Shown here: positions 1-8,768 of the stretch, one piece after another
How positions within the stretch are numbered: the first letter of the stretch is position 1
How the letters are laid out: each line of letters opens with the position of its first letter
From: Aquirufa aurantiipilula
Lineage (GTDB): Bacteria > Bacteroidota > Bacteroidia > Cytophagales > Spirosomataceae
Length of the DNA stretch: 64,000 nucleotides
NCBI RefSeq assembly: GCF_019923745.1
Contig: NZ_JAANOG010000004.1
Span: forward strand, 124,001 to 188,000
Direction of reading: 5' to 3'
The notes under the pieces: model-generated
Database searches by the model: none
Told to the model about the DNA's origin: nothing
The model's input: only the letters and a program-made list of their open reading frames with translations
Program-made: the position numbers and the translations under genes

Positions 1-1
1 G

Positions 2-1603
2 CGATTTGGCATACCTGATTTGAGAAATATTAAATTAGCTTCATCTGCAGCTGATATCATGGGTAAAAAGCTGGTTTCTTGCGAAACAGCTACTTGGTTA
101 GGAAATCACTTTAAGGTTTCCTTATCCCAAGTGAAACCTATTATTGATGAAGTTTTTGTAGGTGGCGTGAACCATGTTTTTTACCATGGAGCTACTTATT
201 CTCCTCCTGAAGTGGCTTGGCCAGGTTGGTTGTTTTATGCGAGTACCAACTTTAACCCTCAAAGTCATTTTTGGGGTGCTTTACCTGAGCTAAATAAATA
301 CATCGAAACATGTCAAAGCATGTTGCAGAAGTATCCGACAGATTCTGACTTGCTTTTGTATTTTCCCATGGAAGATATTTGGCACCAAAGAAATGCATCT
401 GGTAAAACACATGCCTTGGATTTACATGCAAATAGTCGAGATTGGATGATTCAGACTCCTTTTGGGAAATGGTCTAATGCCTTGCAAAATCGTGGTTTTC
501 AAGTGGATTATGTGTCTGATTATTTACTAAGTACCTTGCAGGTTGTATCCCCTAAAAAATGGAAGGCTCCTTCAGGAAATACCTATAAAATGTTGTTGAT
601 TCCTCCAAGTACGCATTTGTCTTTAGAGACAATGGAATTGCTATCAACTTGGGTAAAACAAGGAATGCCAGTGTATTTTTTAGAGCATATTCCTTCAGTG
701 GCTAGTACTTGGAATTATACGGAGGAACAAAAAGAGCGCTGGAATAAGGCTAGAGAAAGTTTTCTCTTAAGAGTTTTATCTGATCCTGCCGATGCACTAA
801 CTCGTCATGCGGTAACAAAAGAGACTCTAGCTGAACAAGGGCTTTCTTTTATTCGTAAAAGAACAGAAAATGGTTTTGCCTATTTTGTAAGCAATTTATC
901 GAATCAATTTACAGAGGGTAATATTTCACTGGCTAAATCTAGTGCGAGTATAGAAATTCTGAATCCTTTAACTCAAGAAGTTAAGAAAATTAAATTGCCA
1001 AAATCAAAGCTACTTTCTCTTGTGTTAGCACCTGGTGAAAGTCGGATTATCCGTACTTCAAATACGTTTAAGGGAGGAGCTCTAACTGCATTAATTGAGA
1101 AAAGTGAAGTTGTCATTCAGCCTAGTAGTAAGATTCAAGTGGATTTTGTTCAAGGTGCACCCGCTTTGCCCAAGTCTCAGCAATTGGATGAGTTGAATTA
1201 TTGGACTAAAGAATCCTCCACGCATCAGTTTAGTGGAACCGCGAAGTATTCCTTTGATTTTGCAATGACAGCGGAAGAACTTAAATCAGCCAAGGTCCTT
1301 CATTTCGATCAAGTGCGTGACTGGGTCAAGGTGAAATTGAATGGAAAAGATTTGGGAATAGTTTGGTCTATTCCATTCCAAATAAGCATTCCTTCAGGAA
1401 TATTGAAAGAAGAGAATCATATTGAACTGGAAGTAACGAACGTGTCAGCCAATCGAATTCGGCAATTGGATAAAGAAGGGGGTAAATGGAAGAATTTCTA
1501 TGAAATTAATTTTGTGGATATTCGCTATAATCCATTTGATGCATCCAACTGGCCAATTACGGATAGTGGACTTCAAGGAAAACTATATTTCAGCAATCGA
1601 TGA
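2..1603 (+). CDS. GH106-like alpha-L-rhamnosidase family protein, 5'-truncated
   Basis: The reading frame is already open at base 2, so the gene starts upstream; 533 C-terminal residues are visible. The stretch PGWLFYASTNFNP followed by residues on writing out a large catalytic region, then a C-terminal jelly-roll with LNGKDLGIVW and a late asparagine/arginine-rich segment, resembles GH106 enzymes, which remove L-rhamnose from plant and algal glycans such as pectin. The C-terminal sandwich is like the accessory domain of GH2 and GH106 proteins. The N-terminus and any export signal lie outside the window. The stop overlaps the ATG of the next gene (ATGA). The family call rests on remembered similarity; another large Bacteroidota glycoside hydrolase of the same architecture is possible. 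Confidence 0.65.
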   Translation, partial: RFGIPDLRNIKLASSAADIMGKKLVSCETATWLGNHFKVSLSQVKPIIDEVFVGGVNHVFYHGATYSPPEVAWPGWLFYASTNFNPQSHFWGALPELNKYIETCQSMLQKYPTDSDLLLYFPMEDIWHQRNASGKTHALDLHANSRDWMIQTPFGKWSNALQNRGFQVDYVSDYLLSTLQVVSPKKWKAPSGNTYKMLLIPPSTHLSLETMELLSTWVKQGMPVYFLEHIPSVASTWNYTEEQKERWNKARESFLLRVLSDPADALTRHAVTKETLAEQGLSFIRKRTENGFAYFVSNLSNQFTEGNISLAKSSASIEILNPLTQEVKKIKLPKSKLLSLVLAPGESRIIRTSNTFKGGALTALIEKSEVVIQPSSKIQVDFVQGAPALPKSQQLDELNYWTKESSTHQFSGTAKYSFDFAMTAEELKSAKVLHFDQVRDWVKVKLNGKDLGIVWSIPFQISIPSGILKEENHIELEVTNVSANRIRQLDKEGGKWKNFYEINFVDIRYNPFDASNWPITDSGLQGKLYFSNR

Positions 1604-2259
1604 TAGTCCCAGTAGAGCATTTAGTTCAAAAGATGTACTCACTACGTCATGAGGAGAATGCGCATTGGATGAATAAATACATGCGGGAACAATATCCCTT
1701 TATAGGTATAAAGAAACCTCAAAGGAATCAGCTATTGAAAGAATGGTATGCCCATGAAGGAAAAGGCTTAGATTGGTTTCAAGTTTCCAATGAACTATTT
1801 CGATTAAAGGAAAGAGAATTTCAATACATCGCTTTGGATTATCTTCTGTTTGAGAAAAAAAATTGGGACGAACGTATTCCTCAATTGGTAGAAGATTGGA
1901 TAGGAGATCAATCTTGGTGGGATGTAGTGGATGTTTTAGGACCGCATGTGATGGGAATTTATATAATGAAACATCCAGAACAACGAGATTGTTGGATTCA
2001 GCGGTGGATGGCCTCAGGTAATTTTTGGTTGCAGCGGGTTTGTTTGTTATTCCAATTGACCTACAAAAAAAAAACGGACCTTAATTTGTTAGGGATTTTA
2101 ATCCAAGACCTGTCTAAAGAGAAAGAGTTTTTTATCCAAAAAGCCATTGGCTGGTCATTAAGGCAATATGCCCGGGTGGACGGTTTTTGGGTCAAGGACT
2201 TTGTTTTATCCCATGAATTGGCACCGTTGAGTAGGAGAGAAGCGCTCAAGCATTTATAA
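1600..2259 (+). CDS. DNA alkylation repair protein, AlkD family
   Basis: A 219-residue all-helical HEAT-like repeat protein. AlkD-type glycosylases excise 3- and 7-alkylpurines without flipping the base. The residues known to line the lesion site in the Bacillus enzyme have counterparts at nearly the same positions: W106/W107 and D111 in the WWDVVD motif, R146 in LQRV, and W185 in IGWSLRQYA. The length is usual for the family. Its start overlaps the upstream hydrolase stop by four bases, indicating translational coupling although the functions look unrelated. A run of ten A residues (2065-2074) lies inside the gene and encodes lysines. A strong hairpin terminator follows directly. Confidence 0.85.
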   Translation: MIVPVEHLVQKMYSLRHEENAHWMNKYMREQYPFIGIKKPQRNQLLKEWYAHEGKGLDWFQVSNELFRLKEREFQYIALDYLLFEKKNWDERIPQLVEDWIGDQSWWDVVDVLGPHVMGIYIMKHPEQRDCWIQRWMASGNFWLQRVCLLFQLTYKKKTDLNLLGILIQDLSKEKEFFIQKAIGWSLRQYARVDGFWVKDFVLSHELAPLSRREALKHL

Positions 2260-2299
2260 AAAAAGCCTTGTCGAGATAGTGAGTCCGACAAGGCTTTTT
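2260..2299. terminator. Bidirectional intrinsic terminator
   Basis: A perfect 13-bp stem (2261-2273 with 2286-2298) with a 12-base loop, A-rich before and T-rich after, sits between the converging alkD-like and glycogen synthase genes. It can terminate both strands. Confidence 0.85.
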
Positions 2300-2320
2300 A
2301 TTTTTATCCATTCAAAACTT

Positions 2321-4153
2321 TTAAGCTTTATTCCTTTTTTTCATCAAGGCCAATTCGTGTGCAGTATCGTAATAACTACGCAAATTCGACCAATCGAAGG
2401 TGTCGGAAATACTCTCCACCCGGTTTCTTTGAGTAATTCTTTCTCTTTGAGACTGCTGTGTGAATTTGAATAAATTGTTGGCCAACTGCTCCACAGACTC
2501 TTGATATGTTTGAGACTTGCGGTTGACAACACTAACACCCCATTGTTCATAATCACGCATGATTTGCATGATATAATCCCCGAAACCTGATAAATCAGAA
2601 GTTACAGTAGGTACACCTCTAGCCATACATTCTAGTGGAGTGTAGCCCCAAGGCTCATAATAGCTTGGGAATACTCCTAAATGACAACCACGAACGAATT
2701 GACTGTAATCTAATCCAAATAAGGGGTTTGTTGAAACAATAAAATCTGGATGATAAACAATTTTAACTTTGTCATCCGGGTTATTCAATAAATTAGTTCT
2801 GTGCAAATTTCGGATGATATCATCTTCTTGTTTCAATAAGTGGGTGACCACTTTAGGCCTTGAAGTAGACTTCCAAGTTTGAACAGTTCTTCTTAAACGA
2901 AGTCGCCAGTATTCATCCACAAAATTATTTAAATCAGGCAGTTGCAAATTGTTGGAAGAAGCAGCCGCTAAAAATAATTTTTCTCCTACTTCTTTTTCTA
3001 TGGCTGAGCAATTTTCTCTGATTTCATCCAAAACAGCTCTTGAATGTAATACTTCAGGGTCAATGGAATGATAAGGCTGCTTGGTCACAAAGAACATGAC
3101 CACAGTCTTTTTGGAACCAGAATCCTTCATTTTTTGATTTAAGGAAGCAAGTGCATCCAATGTAAGGTCATAGCCTTTATTGCTGTATTCAAATCTACCT
3201 GAGGTAAATAAGTATAAAGTTTGATCTAGGTCAAAAGCTTGACTTTGGAAAAAATGTCCCATGACAAATTCAGAAAGATTCTGTTTGTACTTGGAATGCA
3301 AATTTTGGTGTTCGTGTAATGCCGCGAAACGTTGAATGTTTAATCCATTCGGTAGGATGAGTTCAGGAATTCGACCTAAAAAATATTGACATTCCTTGGC
3401 TGTAATGTCACTAACTGTGGTTAGAACATCTGCTTTTTGGGCAGCTTGTCTTTCAAAGCTTGCTTGTGCCTCAATGCCATAATTGACGGCCTCTTTGTAC
3501 CAGTCAAAGGTGTCGATGACGTCATAGAAATTGGGTACATTGCCAGCTAAGTACCGCCCAAGCATGGTCGCATGCGTAGTGAAAACAGTTGAAATCTTAA
3601 CTTTTTCTTTCTTTAAATCAGGTAAGCAAGTGGAGGCCATCCATTCATGAAAATGAACGATTAGATCTTTTTTATTTTGATTTTCCTGAGCCCATTTACT
3701 GATGAAAAGACGAATTAATTCTCCCAAGGCAATGGTTTGATTCACCAATTCTTCTACGCCTAAAGTAGAAATCTTGTGGTTTTCCCAAATTCGACCTTTG
3801 ATCGCATTGATTTGATCATAGATAGAAGCTATATCAAAAAGGATGATTTTGGGTTTTCCGGTTATCAACCAATTTCCATAATGAACTTGGTAGCCTTGTT
3901 CTCTCATCCACAAAATAGCTCTTTCCATGGGAGTGTCTTCTCCTACAGGTAAAGCTTCAAATTCTGCAGCAGCCGTTTGGGGGAAATAGGGGCCTAATAA
4001 TGCATAATCTTCACCCCATTTTTCTACCATCGAGGGTACTTTGGTACGTATTACGGTATATATACCTCCAACCTGATTACATGTTTCCCAAGCTACTTCA
4101 ACTAAGAACTTCTTTTTAACTACGGGCTTTCTTGTTTTAACTTCGTTCGTCAT
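2321..4153 (-). CDS. Glycogen synthase, GT3 family (eukaryote-like)
   Basis: A 610-residue glycosyltransferase extending alpha-1,4-glucan from UDP-glucose. It matches the animal and fungal GT3 glycogen synthases rather than the bacterial GT5 GlgA: VEVAWETCNQVGGIYTVI near residues 18-35, FHEWMA, TTHATMLGRYLAGN, DVLTTVSDITA, PNGLN, and SYYEPWGYTPLEC with the catalytic Glu at about residue 500. The long N- and C-terminal phosphorylation tails of the animal enzymes are absent. GT3 synthases are known in Bacteroidota, so this is not by itself a sign of recent transfer. It lies 12 bases after the aspartylglucosaminidase gene and probably shares its transcript. No branching enzyme or ADP-glucose pyrophosphorylase is present in the window. 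Confidence 0.92.
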   Translation of the reverse strand: MTNEVKTRKPVVKKKFLVEVAWETCNQVGGIYTVIRTKVPSMVEKWGEDYALLGPYFPQTAAAEFEALPVGEDTPMERAILWMREQGYQVHYGNWLITGKPKIILFDIASIYDQINAIKGRIWENHKISTLGVEELVNQTIALGELIRLFISKWAQENQNKKDLIVHFHEWMASTCLPDLKKEKVKISTVFTTHATMLGRYLAGNVPNFYDVIDTFDWYKEAVNYGIEAQASFERQAAQKADVLTTVSDITAKECQYFLGRIPELILPNGLNIQRFAALHEHQNLHSKYKQNLSEFVMGHFFQSQAFDLDQTLYLFTSGRFEYSNKGYDLTLDALASLNQKMKDSGSKKTVVMFFVTKQPYHSIDPEVLHSRAVLDEIRENCSAIEKEVGEKLFLAAASSNNLQLPDLNNFVDEYWRLRLRRTVQTWKSTSRPKVVTHLLKQEDDIIRNLHRTNLLNNPDDKVKIVYHPDFIVSTNPLFGLDYSQFVRGCHLGVFPSYYEPWGYTPLECMARGVPTVTSDLSGFGDYIMQIMRDYEQWGVSVVNRKSQTYQESVEQLANNLFKFTQQSQRERITQRNRVESISDTFDWSNLRSYYDTAHELALMKKRNKA

Positions 4154-4165
4154 AGTGAAAATGAT

Positions 4166-5110
4166 TTAAGACATGTAAGAGGCACTTTCAATTACTTCCG
4201 TTTTACCATTTTTGGTAATAGTGAAATTAAAGCCTTTTTGGATAGCATAAGCGCCATATTCCCCTTTTTTATTCATGGCTAAATAGCCAACTTGAAATTC
4301 TTGATATTTATATCGCTTAACAATACGCATAATTGCCTCTTCGCAAGCTTGTTGTGGACTTTTACCTTGTCGCATGAATTCCACAATGAGAAATGAACCT
4401 AAGGTTTTCATAACAAATTCTCCAAGTCCTGTGGCGCAGGCTCCACCCACCTCATCGTCGCAAAATACGGCCCCACCTATGATGGGGGAGTCGCCAACCC
4501 GACCGTGCATTTTGAAAGCCATACCACTTGTGGAGCAGGCCCCTGCAATTTCGCCAGCTTTTCCTAATGCAAGTAAACCAATGGTGTCATGTCGTTCGAT
4601 ATTAACTTTTGGCTCATATTTGGCTTGTTTTTTCCATTCTAACCAAGCTTTCTTTGATTTTTCAGTCAATAAATCTTGCTTCTTGAATCCCTGAGATAAG
4701 GCAAATTCCAATGCTCCAGCTCCGGAGAGCATGACGTGAGGTGTTTTTTCCATTACAGCTCTAGCCACAGAAATTGGGTGCATGATATGTTCCAAAAAGG
4801 TAACTGAACCAGCATTACCTAAATGATCCATGATGCAGGCATCCAAGGTCACATGACCGTCTCGATCAGGATAACCTCCATAACCCACCGTTGTTTCATT
4901 AGGGTCAGATTCGGGTACCCACGCACCTGCTTCTACACCATCCAGCGCTTTACCTGTTTCCATGATTTTTTGGTAACCAGCTTGGGTTCCTTTTTCATTT
5001 TTCCAAGTAGCAATGATGATAGGTTCTGGGACGGTAGCTTGTTGTTCTAATAATGCCGGACTCGCTAGTCCTAACATTCCAGTAGTTTGTAAAAATGATC
5101 TTCTTTTCAT
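4166..5110 (-). CDS. N4-(beta-N-acetylglucosaminyl)-L-asparaginase family, Tat-type signal
   Basis: A 314-residue Ntn hydrolase of the aspartylglucosaminidase family, which splits the GlcNAc-Asn bond of N-glycan remnants or hydrolyses related asparagine derivatives. The nucleophile is Thr176 in HDTIG, exposed by self-cleavage of the chain before it. The downstream STSGMAFKMHGRVGDSPI and ATGLGEF segments are the substrate-binding loops of the family. The N-terminus begins MKRRSFLQ followed by a short hydrophobic stretch, which fits a twin-arginine export signal. The ATG at 5110 is the natural start. It is the first gene of the pair with glycogen synthase. Family assignment is firm; the natural substrate is inferred. 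Confidence 0.88.
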   Translation of the reverse strand: MKRRSFLQTTGMLGLASPALLEQQATVPEPIIIATWKNEKGTQAGYQKIMETGKALDGVEAGAWVPESDPNETTVGYGGYPDRDGHVTLDACIMDHLGNAGSVTFLEHIMHPISVARAVMEKTPHVMLSGAGALEFALSQGFKKQDLLTEKSKKAWLEWKKQAKYEPKVNIERHDTIGLLALGKAGEIAGACSTSGMAFKMHGRVGDSPIIGGAVFCDDEVGGACATGLGEFVMKTLGSFLIVEFMRQGKSPQQACEEAIMRIVKRYKYQEFQVGYLAMNKKGEYGAYAIQKGFNFTITKNGKTEVIESASYMS

Positions 5111-5149
5111 TCAAATTTTATGGCCTCGCCCTCGTAAGAAATAATTTTG

Positions 5150-5181
5150 TTTGTTGATTGAATAACAAATGTGTAAAATTG
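5150..5181 (+). promoter_or_regulatory. Candidate Bacteroidota promoter of the penicillin acylase gene
   Basis: TTTG at 5150-5153 and TAAAATTG at 5174-5181 are spaced by 20 bases, close to the TTTG-N19-TAnnTTTG consensus of the Bacteroidota primary sigma factor. Transcription would begin near 5188. Confidence 0.4.
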
Positions 5182-5242
5182 TCTTTCCAAAGTAAAAAAA
5201 AATCTTTGAATTTTCATCTTCAAATTCGTGCCCAACGCATCA

Positions 5243-7681
5243 ATGAGACAATTTAAATCCTTTTTCCCTTTAATCGTAACCTTGATTTGGACTTATGCAC
5301 TGCATACCAATTGGGGAACCTTACCCCCGATGGGTAAATTGTTAAGTCCTTTCCATGGTTTCTGGGTCAATGCAGAGAAAGCAGATGCTTCAGAACAAAC
5401 AGAAGAGAACCTACAAATCCCCGGACTAAATGAGCCAGTTCAAGTCTTGTACGATGAAATGGCGATACCTCATGTTTTTGCTAAAAACGACCATGACTTA
5501 TATTTGGCACAAGGATATTTGACTGCCAAAGACCGTTTATGGCAAATGGAATTTCAAACTCATTTTGCAGGCGGCAGAATTTCTGAAATTGTGGGTTCCA
5601 AAGGAATGGCTTCCGACCAATTTCAACGCCGTATGGGAGCAGTTTATGGTGCAGAACAGTCATTAAAAGGTATGGTAGAAGATCCTTTGGCGAAAGCGTC
5701 CTTAGAGGCTTATACAGCTGGGGTGAATGCGTACATTGAAAGTTTAACGGATAGAACTTTACCTTTGGAGTACAAATTGTTGAATTACCGACCAGAAAAA
5801 TGGGAGCCTTTAAAAAGTGCTTTATTTTTAAAGAATATGTCATTTGTTTTGGCATCTGGGACTGATGATTTAAGAATGACCAATATTTTAAGAAAATATG
5901 GTCGAGAAGTAGCGGAACATTTATTTCCCAATTATCCATTCGAAGAAAGTCCTATTATTCCAGAAGGAACACCATTGGATTTCAAACCATTACCTATTCC
6001 AGCTGCGCCTGCAGATTTTATTGGATTAGGAAGCACAATGAAAACTCCGGAAAAAGACCCAAACACGGGTTCGAATAACTGGGCGGTAGCTGGCAACAAA
6101 ACTATTTCTGGTATGCCAATTTTGGCCAACGACCCGCACTTAACCTTGTCTTTGCCATCCATTTGGTATCAAATGCAATTGGTAGCTCCAGGGATAAATG
6201 TCTATGGTTCCACCATGCCAGGTTCACCAAATGTCATTGCTGGTTTTAACAAGAACATCGCTTGGGGAGTTACCAATGTGGGTTCCGATGTGATGGATTG
6301 GTATCAAATCAAATTCAAGGATGCTTCCAAAAAGGAATATTGGCACGATGGCAAATGGAAAAAAACTACCATGCGCATTGAGCGATTTAAAGTAAGAGGC
6401 GAAGATGATTTTGTGGATACTGTATTTTTTACTCACCATGGTCCAGTCGTTTATTTAAGTCACGAAAAACCATTCCGTTCGAATATTCCAGTAGGACACG
6501 CATTAAAGTGGATAGCCTTAGAAAAATCGAGTGAGGTTTCAGCCTTTTATCAACTGAACCGTGCGGCTAATTACGATGAATATAAAGCTGCAATTACTCA
6601 TTTTTCTGCTCCTGCGCAAAACTTTGTATTCGCTAGTAATCAAGGGGATATTGCACTTTGGGTGAATGGTAAATTCCCTTTGAAATCAATTTTACAGGGT
6701 AAATATTTATTGGATGGCACGGATCCAGCGGCAGATTGGAAGGGCTATATACCCCATGATCACGATCCTCATGTAAAAAATCCTCCAAGAGGATTTGTAA
6801 GTTCAGCTAACCAGTTTTCAGTGGATAAGAACTATCCTTATTATTTGGGATGGCAATTTGCCCCTTCGGAACGAGGAAGAAGAATTAATGAACGCTTAAC
6901 TGCCATGAATAAAGCAACTGTCGATTCCTTGCGAGGATTGCAAAACGATAATTTCAACATTCGAGCTCGTCGATTATTACCCTTATTATTACCTCACATT
7001 AGCAATCCCACTCCTCAATTGGCAGCGGCTTTGGATGTGCTTAAAAAATGGGATTTGCAAAATTCCAAAGAGTCGATAGGAGCCACCATTTTTGAAAATT
7101 GGGTGATATTATTGCAGTCCTCACTTTGGGATGATGAATTCAATGCGGATGAAAAGGCCCCAATGAATATTCCAACAGTTGATCGTACGCTGAAATTAAT
7201 CATTGAAGAGCCGGGGGCAATTTGGTGGGATAACGTGAAAACCAAAAACAAAAAGGAAAGTATGGCTGATATCATTCGTGCCTCTTTTCAAGCAAATATA
7301 GACAGCTTAACCAAGCTTCATGGTCCTTTAGGGACTGATTGGGTTTGGTATAAACATAAACAAACGGGTGTTAGACACTTAATACCAGGTATGGATGCAT
7401 TGAGTAGATTGAACATCCCGATTGGTGGTGGAGGGTCTATTGTAAATGCCTCAACGACCAAAACGGGTCCATCGTGGAGATTGGTAGTGGAATTATCCAA
7501 ATCAGAAAACCCAAATGCTTATGGAGTTTATCCTGGCGGTCAGTCTGGAAACCCTGGTAGCTCTCACTATGATGATTTAATCGATACTTGGGCCAAAGGA
7601 GAATTAAGGCCGCTTTTATTTTTGAATCAAGCGGACCAAAAAACCAATCGAATTCGTAAAAAATTGATTTTAACTAAGTAA
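5243..7681 (+). CDS. Penicillin acylase family protein (Ntn amidohydrolase)
   Basis: An 812-residue precursor of the penicillin/aculeacin/acyl-homoserine-lactone acylase family. These are matured by self-cleavage into two chains, the second starting with the catalytic Ser. That Ser is in GSNNWAVAG at about residue 277. The later ANDPHL and GFNKNIAWGVTNV segments are also typical of the beta chain. A hydrophobic segment near the N-terminus suggests export to the periplasm. I prefer the ATG at 5243; an in-frame GTG at 5228 would add five residues. The substrate cannot be told from sequence; antibiotic, quorum signal and peptide amides are all known for the family. A small membrane protein gene follows after two bases. 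Confidence 0.9.
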   Translation: MRQFKSFFPLIVTLIWTYALHTNWGTLPPMGKLLSPFHGFWVNAEKADASEQTEENLQIPGLNEPVQVLYDEMAIPHVFAKNDHDLYLAQGYLTAKDRLWQMEFQTHFAGGRISEIVGSKGMASDQFQRRMGAVYGAEQSLKGMVEDPLAKASLEAYTAGVNAYIESLTDRTLPLEYKLLNYRPEKWEPLKSALFLKNMSFVLASGTDDLRMTNILRKYGREVAEHLFPNYPFEESPIIPEGTPLDFKPLPIPAAPADFIGLGSTMKTPEKDPNTGSNNWAVAGNKTISGMPILANDPHLTLSLPSIWYQMQLVAPGINVYGSTMPGSPNVIAGFNKNIAWGVTNVGSDVMDWYQIKFKDASKKEYWHDGKWKKTTMRIERFKVRGEDDFVDTVFFTHHGPVVYLSHEKPFRSNIPVGHALKWIALEKSSEVSAFYQLNRAANYDEYKAAITHFSAPAQNFVFASNQGDIALWVNGKFPLKSILQGKYLLDGTDPAADWKGYIPHDHDPHVKNPPRGFVSSANQFSVDKNYPYYLGWQFAPSERGRRINERLTAMNKATVDSLRGLQNDNFNIRARRLLPLLLPHISNPTPQLAAALDVLKKWDLQNSKESIGATIFENWVILLQSSLWDDEFNADEKAPMNIPTVDRTLKLIIEEPGAIWWDNVKTKNKKESMADIIRASFQANIDSLTKLHGPLGTDWVWYKHKQTGVRHLIPGMDALSRLNIPIGGGGSIVNASTTKTGPSWRLVVELSKSENPNAYGVYPGGQSGNPGSSHYDDLIDTWAKGELRPLLFLNQADQKTNRIRKKLILTK

Positions 7682-7683
7682 TT

Positions 7684-8052
7684 ATGGCACAACGTAAAAT
7701 GAATACAACTTTTGCCCTCACAGTAGTGCTCATCATGGTTATAGTAGGCGCTATTGTTCAAACATATTTGCCATGGTATTCCATGGGGATAGCCTTTGGT
7801 ATTATTTCCTTCTTTTTAGCATTGCCAAGTAAATCAGCCTTTTTGATTGGTCTAGGTTCAGGTTTTGTATTGTGGGCATTCGCTGCAGTGTGGATGGACA
7901 GTCAATTCCCAAGTACCTTACCTTCACGGATGGCCCAAATTTTACCTGTGGGCGGAAGTGTAGTAGTTTTATACTTGCTGACTGGAGTATTTGGTGGATT
8001 AACAGGAGCTTTATGGTCTTGGGCAGGTTCAAAATTGAGAGGAAATCATTGA
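7684..8052 (+). CDS. Small four-helix membrane protein, unknown function
   Basis: A 122-residue protein I do not recognise. After a basic start (MAQRKMN) it has about four hydrophobic segments, near residues 9-27, 31-46, 51-68 and 85-115, broken by short polar turns. The late part is glycine-rich. It begins two bases after the acylase stop, so the two are very likely cotranscribed and possibly translationally coupled. No cysteines or charged catalytic residues stand out. Small TIGR/DUF inner-membrane proteins of this sort are common in Bacteroidota and no function is proposed. Confidence 0.75.
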   Translation: MAQRKMNTTFALTVVLIMVIVGAIVQTYLPWYSMGIAFGIISFFLALPSKSAFLIGLGSGFVLWAFAAVWMDSQFPSTLPSRMAQILPVGGSVVVLYLLTGVFGGLTGALWSWAGSKLRGNH

Positions 8053-8089
8053 AAATTGTAATTTTTTAGGACAACTGAATAAGACCTTG

Positions 8090-8097
8090 TATCTTTA
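8090..8097 (+). promoter_or_regulatory. Possible -7 element before the OmpH-like gene
   Basis: TATCTTTA matches seven of eight positions of TAnnTTTG. No clear -33 TTG lies 19 bases upstream. Transcription would start near 8104, before the GTG at 8128. Confidence 0.3.
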
Positions 8098-8127
8098 CGT
8101 CCTAGTCATTTTTAAACATTATACCCC

Positions 8128-8709
8128 GTGAAAAATCTTCATTATGCTTGGTTAGTAGTTTTAACTTTTGCCATTGCTTATTTGTACTTTAAACCATCAG
8201 GTTCTTCAGCAGGAATTGGTGCGACAACCACTGACGGAAAGAGAATCGTTTTTGTTAATTCAGATTCATTGTTGAACAATTATCAATTTTACAAAGACGC
8301 TCAAAAAGAGTTTGAAAATAAAGGATATCGTTTGCAAGTTGATTTAGGTCAAAAAGAACGTGCACTTCAAGGTGAATTGCAAGCTATCCAACAACGTGCT
8401 TCTGCTATGACTCAAGCAGAATTGCAAGCAGCAGATATGACTTTGAAAAAGAAAGGAGCTGAATTGCAACAATATAGCCAGCAAAAACAAGCTGAGTTAG
8501 GTCAAGAACAGGCTAAGAAAAACGAAGAGTTATACAATAACATTCGTGAATATATCACTAAAGTGAACAAAGAGAACAAATACGAATTCGTTTTGGGTTA
8601 TTCTAAATTAGGTGGCGGTATTTTATTTGCTGATGCCTCTGTAGATGTGACTCAAAAAATGATTGAAGGTTTGAACAAAGAATACGCTGCCAAAAAAACA
8701 GGTAAGTAA
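8128..8709 (+). CDS. OmpH/Skp family periplasmic chaperone
   Basis: A 193-residue protein with an N-terminal hydrophobic anchor or signal (residues 5-21), then the OmpH fold. The segment KRIVFVNSDSLLNNYQFYKD is the usual start of the Skp-like domain. A long Gln/Glu/Lys/Ala-rich coiled coil follows at about residues 65-135, giving the tentacles that hold unfolded outer membrane proteins. The C-terminal part (GYSKLGGGILFAD, then VTQKMIEGLN) completes the small beta body. The start codon is GTG; no nearer ATG fits. In Bacteroidota several ompH copies often sit next to bamA, but here the gene stands alone ahead of smpB, with a terminator between them. Confidence 0.85.
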   Translation: MKNLHYAWLVVLTFAIAYLYFKPSGSSAGIGATTTDGKRIVFVNSDSLLNNYQFYKDAQKEFENKGYRLQVDLGQKERALQGELQAIQQRASAMTQAELQAADMTLKKKGAELQQYSQQKQAELGQEQAKKNEELYNNIREYITKVNKENKYEFVLGYSKLGGGILFADASVDVTQKMIEGLNKEYAAKKTGK

Positions 8710-8722
8710 TCTTTTAAACTCG

Positions 8723-8757
8723 AAAAAGCCACGCAGTGAATCTGTGTGGCTTTTTTA
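8723..8757 (+). terminator. Intrinsic terminator after the OmpH-like gene
   Basis: A stem from 8723-8736 pairs with 8742-8755, with one G-U pair and a five-base loop, and runs into T residues. It lies upstream of smpB, which must be read through or use a promoter I could not find. Confidence 0.75.
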
Positions 8758-8768
8758 TTTGTATTATT

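Noticed and set aside
5481-5939. Minus-strand frame of 152 codons inside the penicillin acylase gene
   Set aside because: It lies wholly opposite a well-supported gene and shows no protein-like domain.
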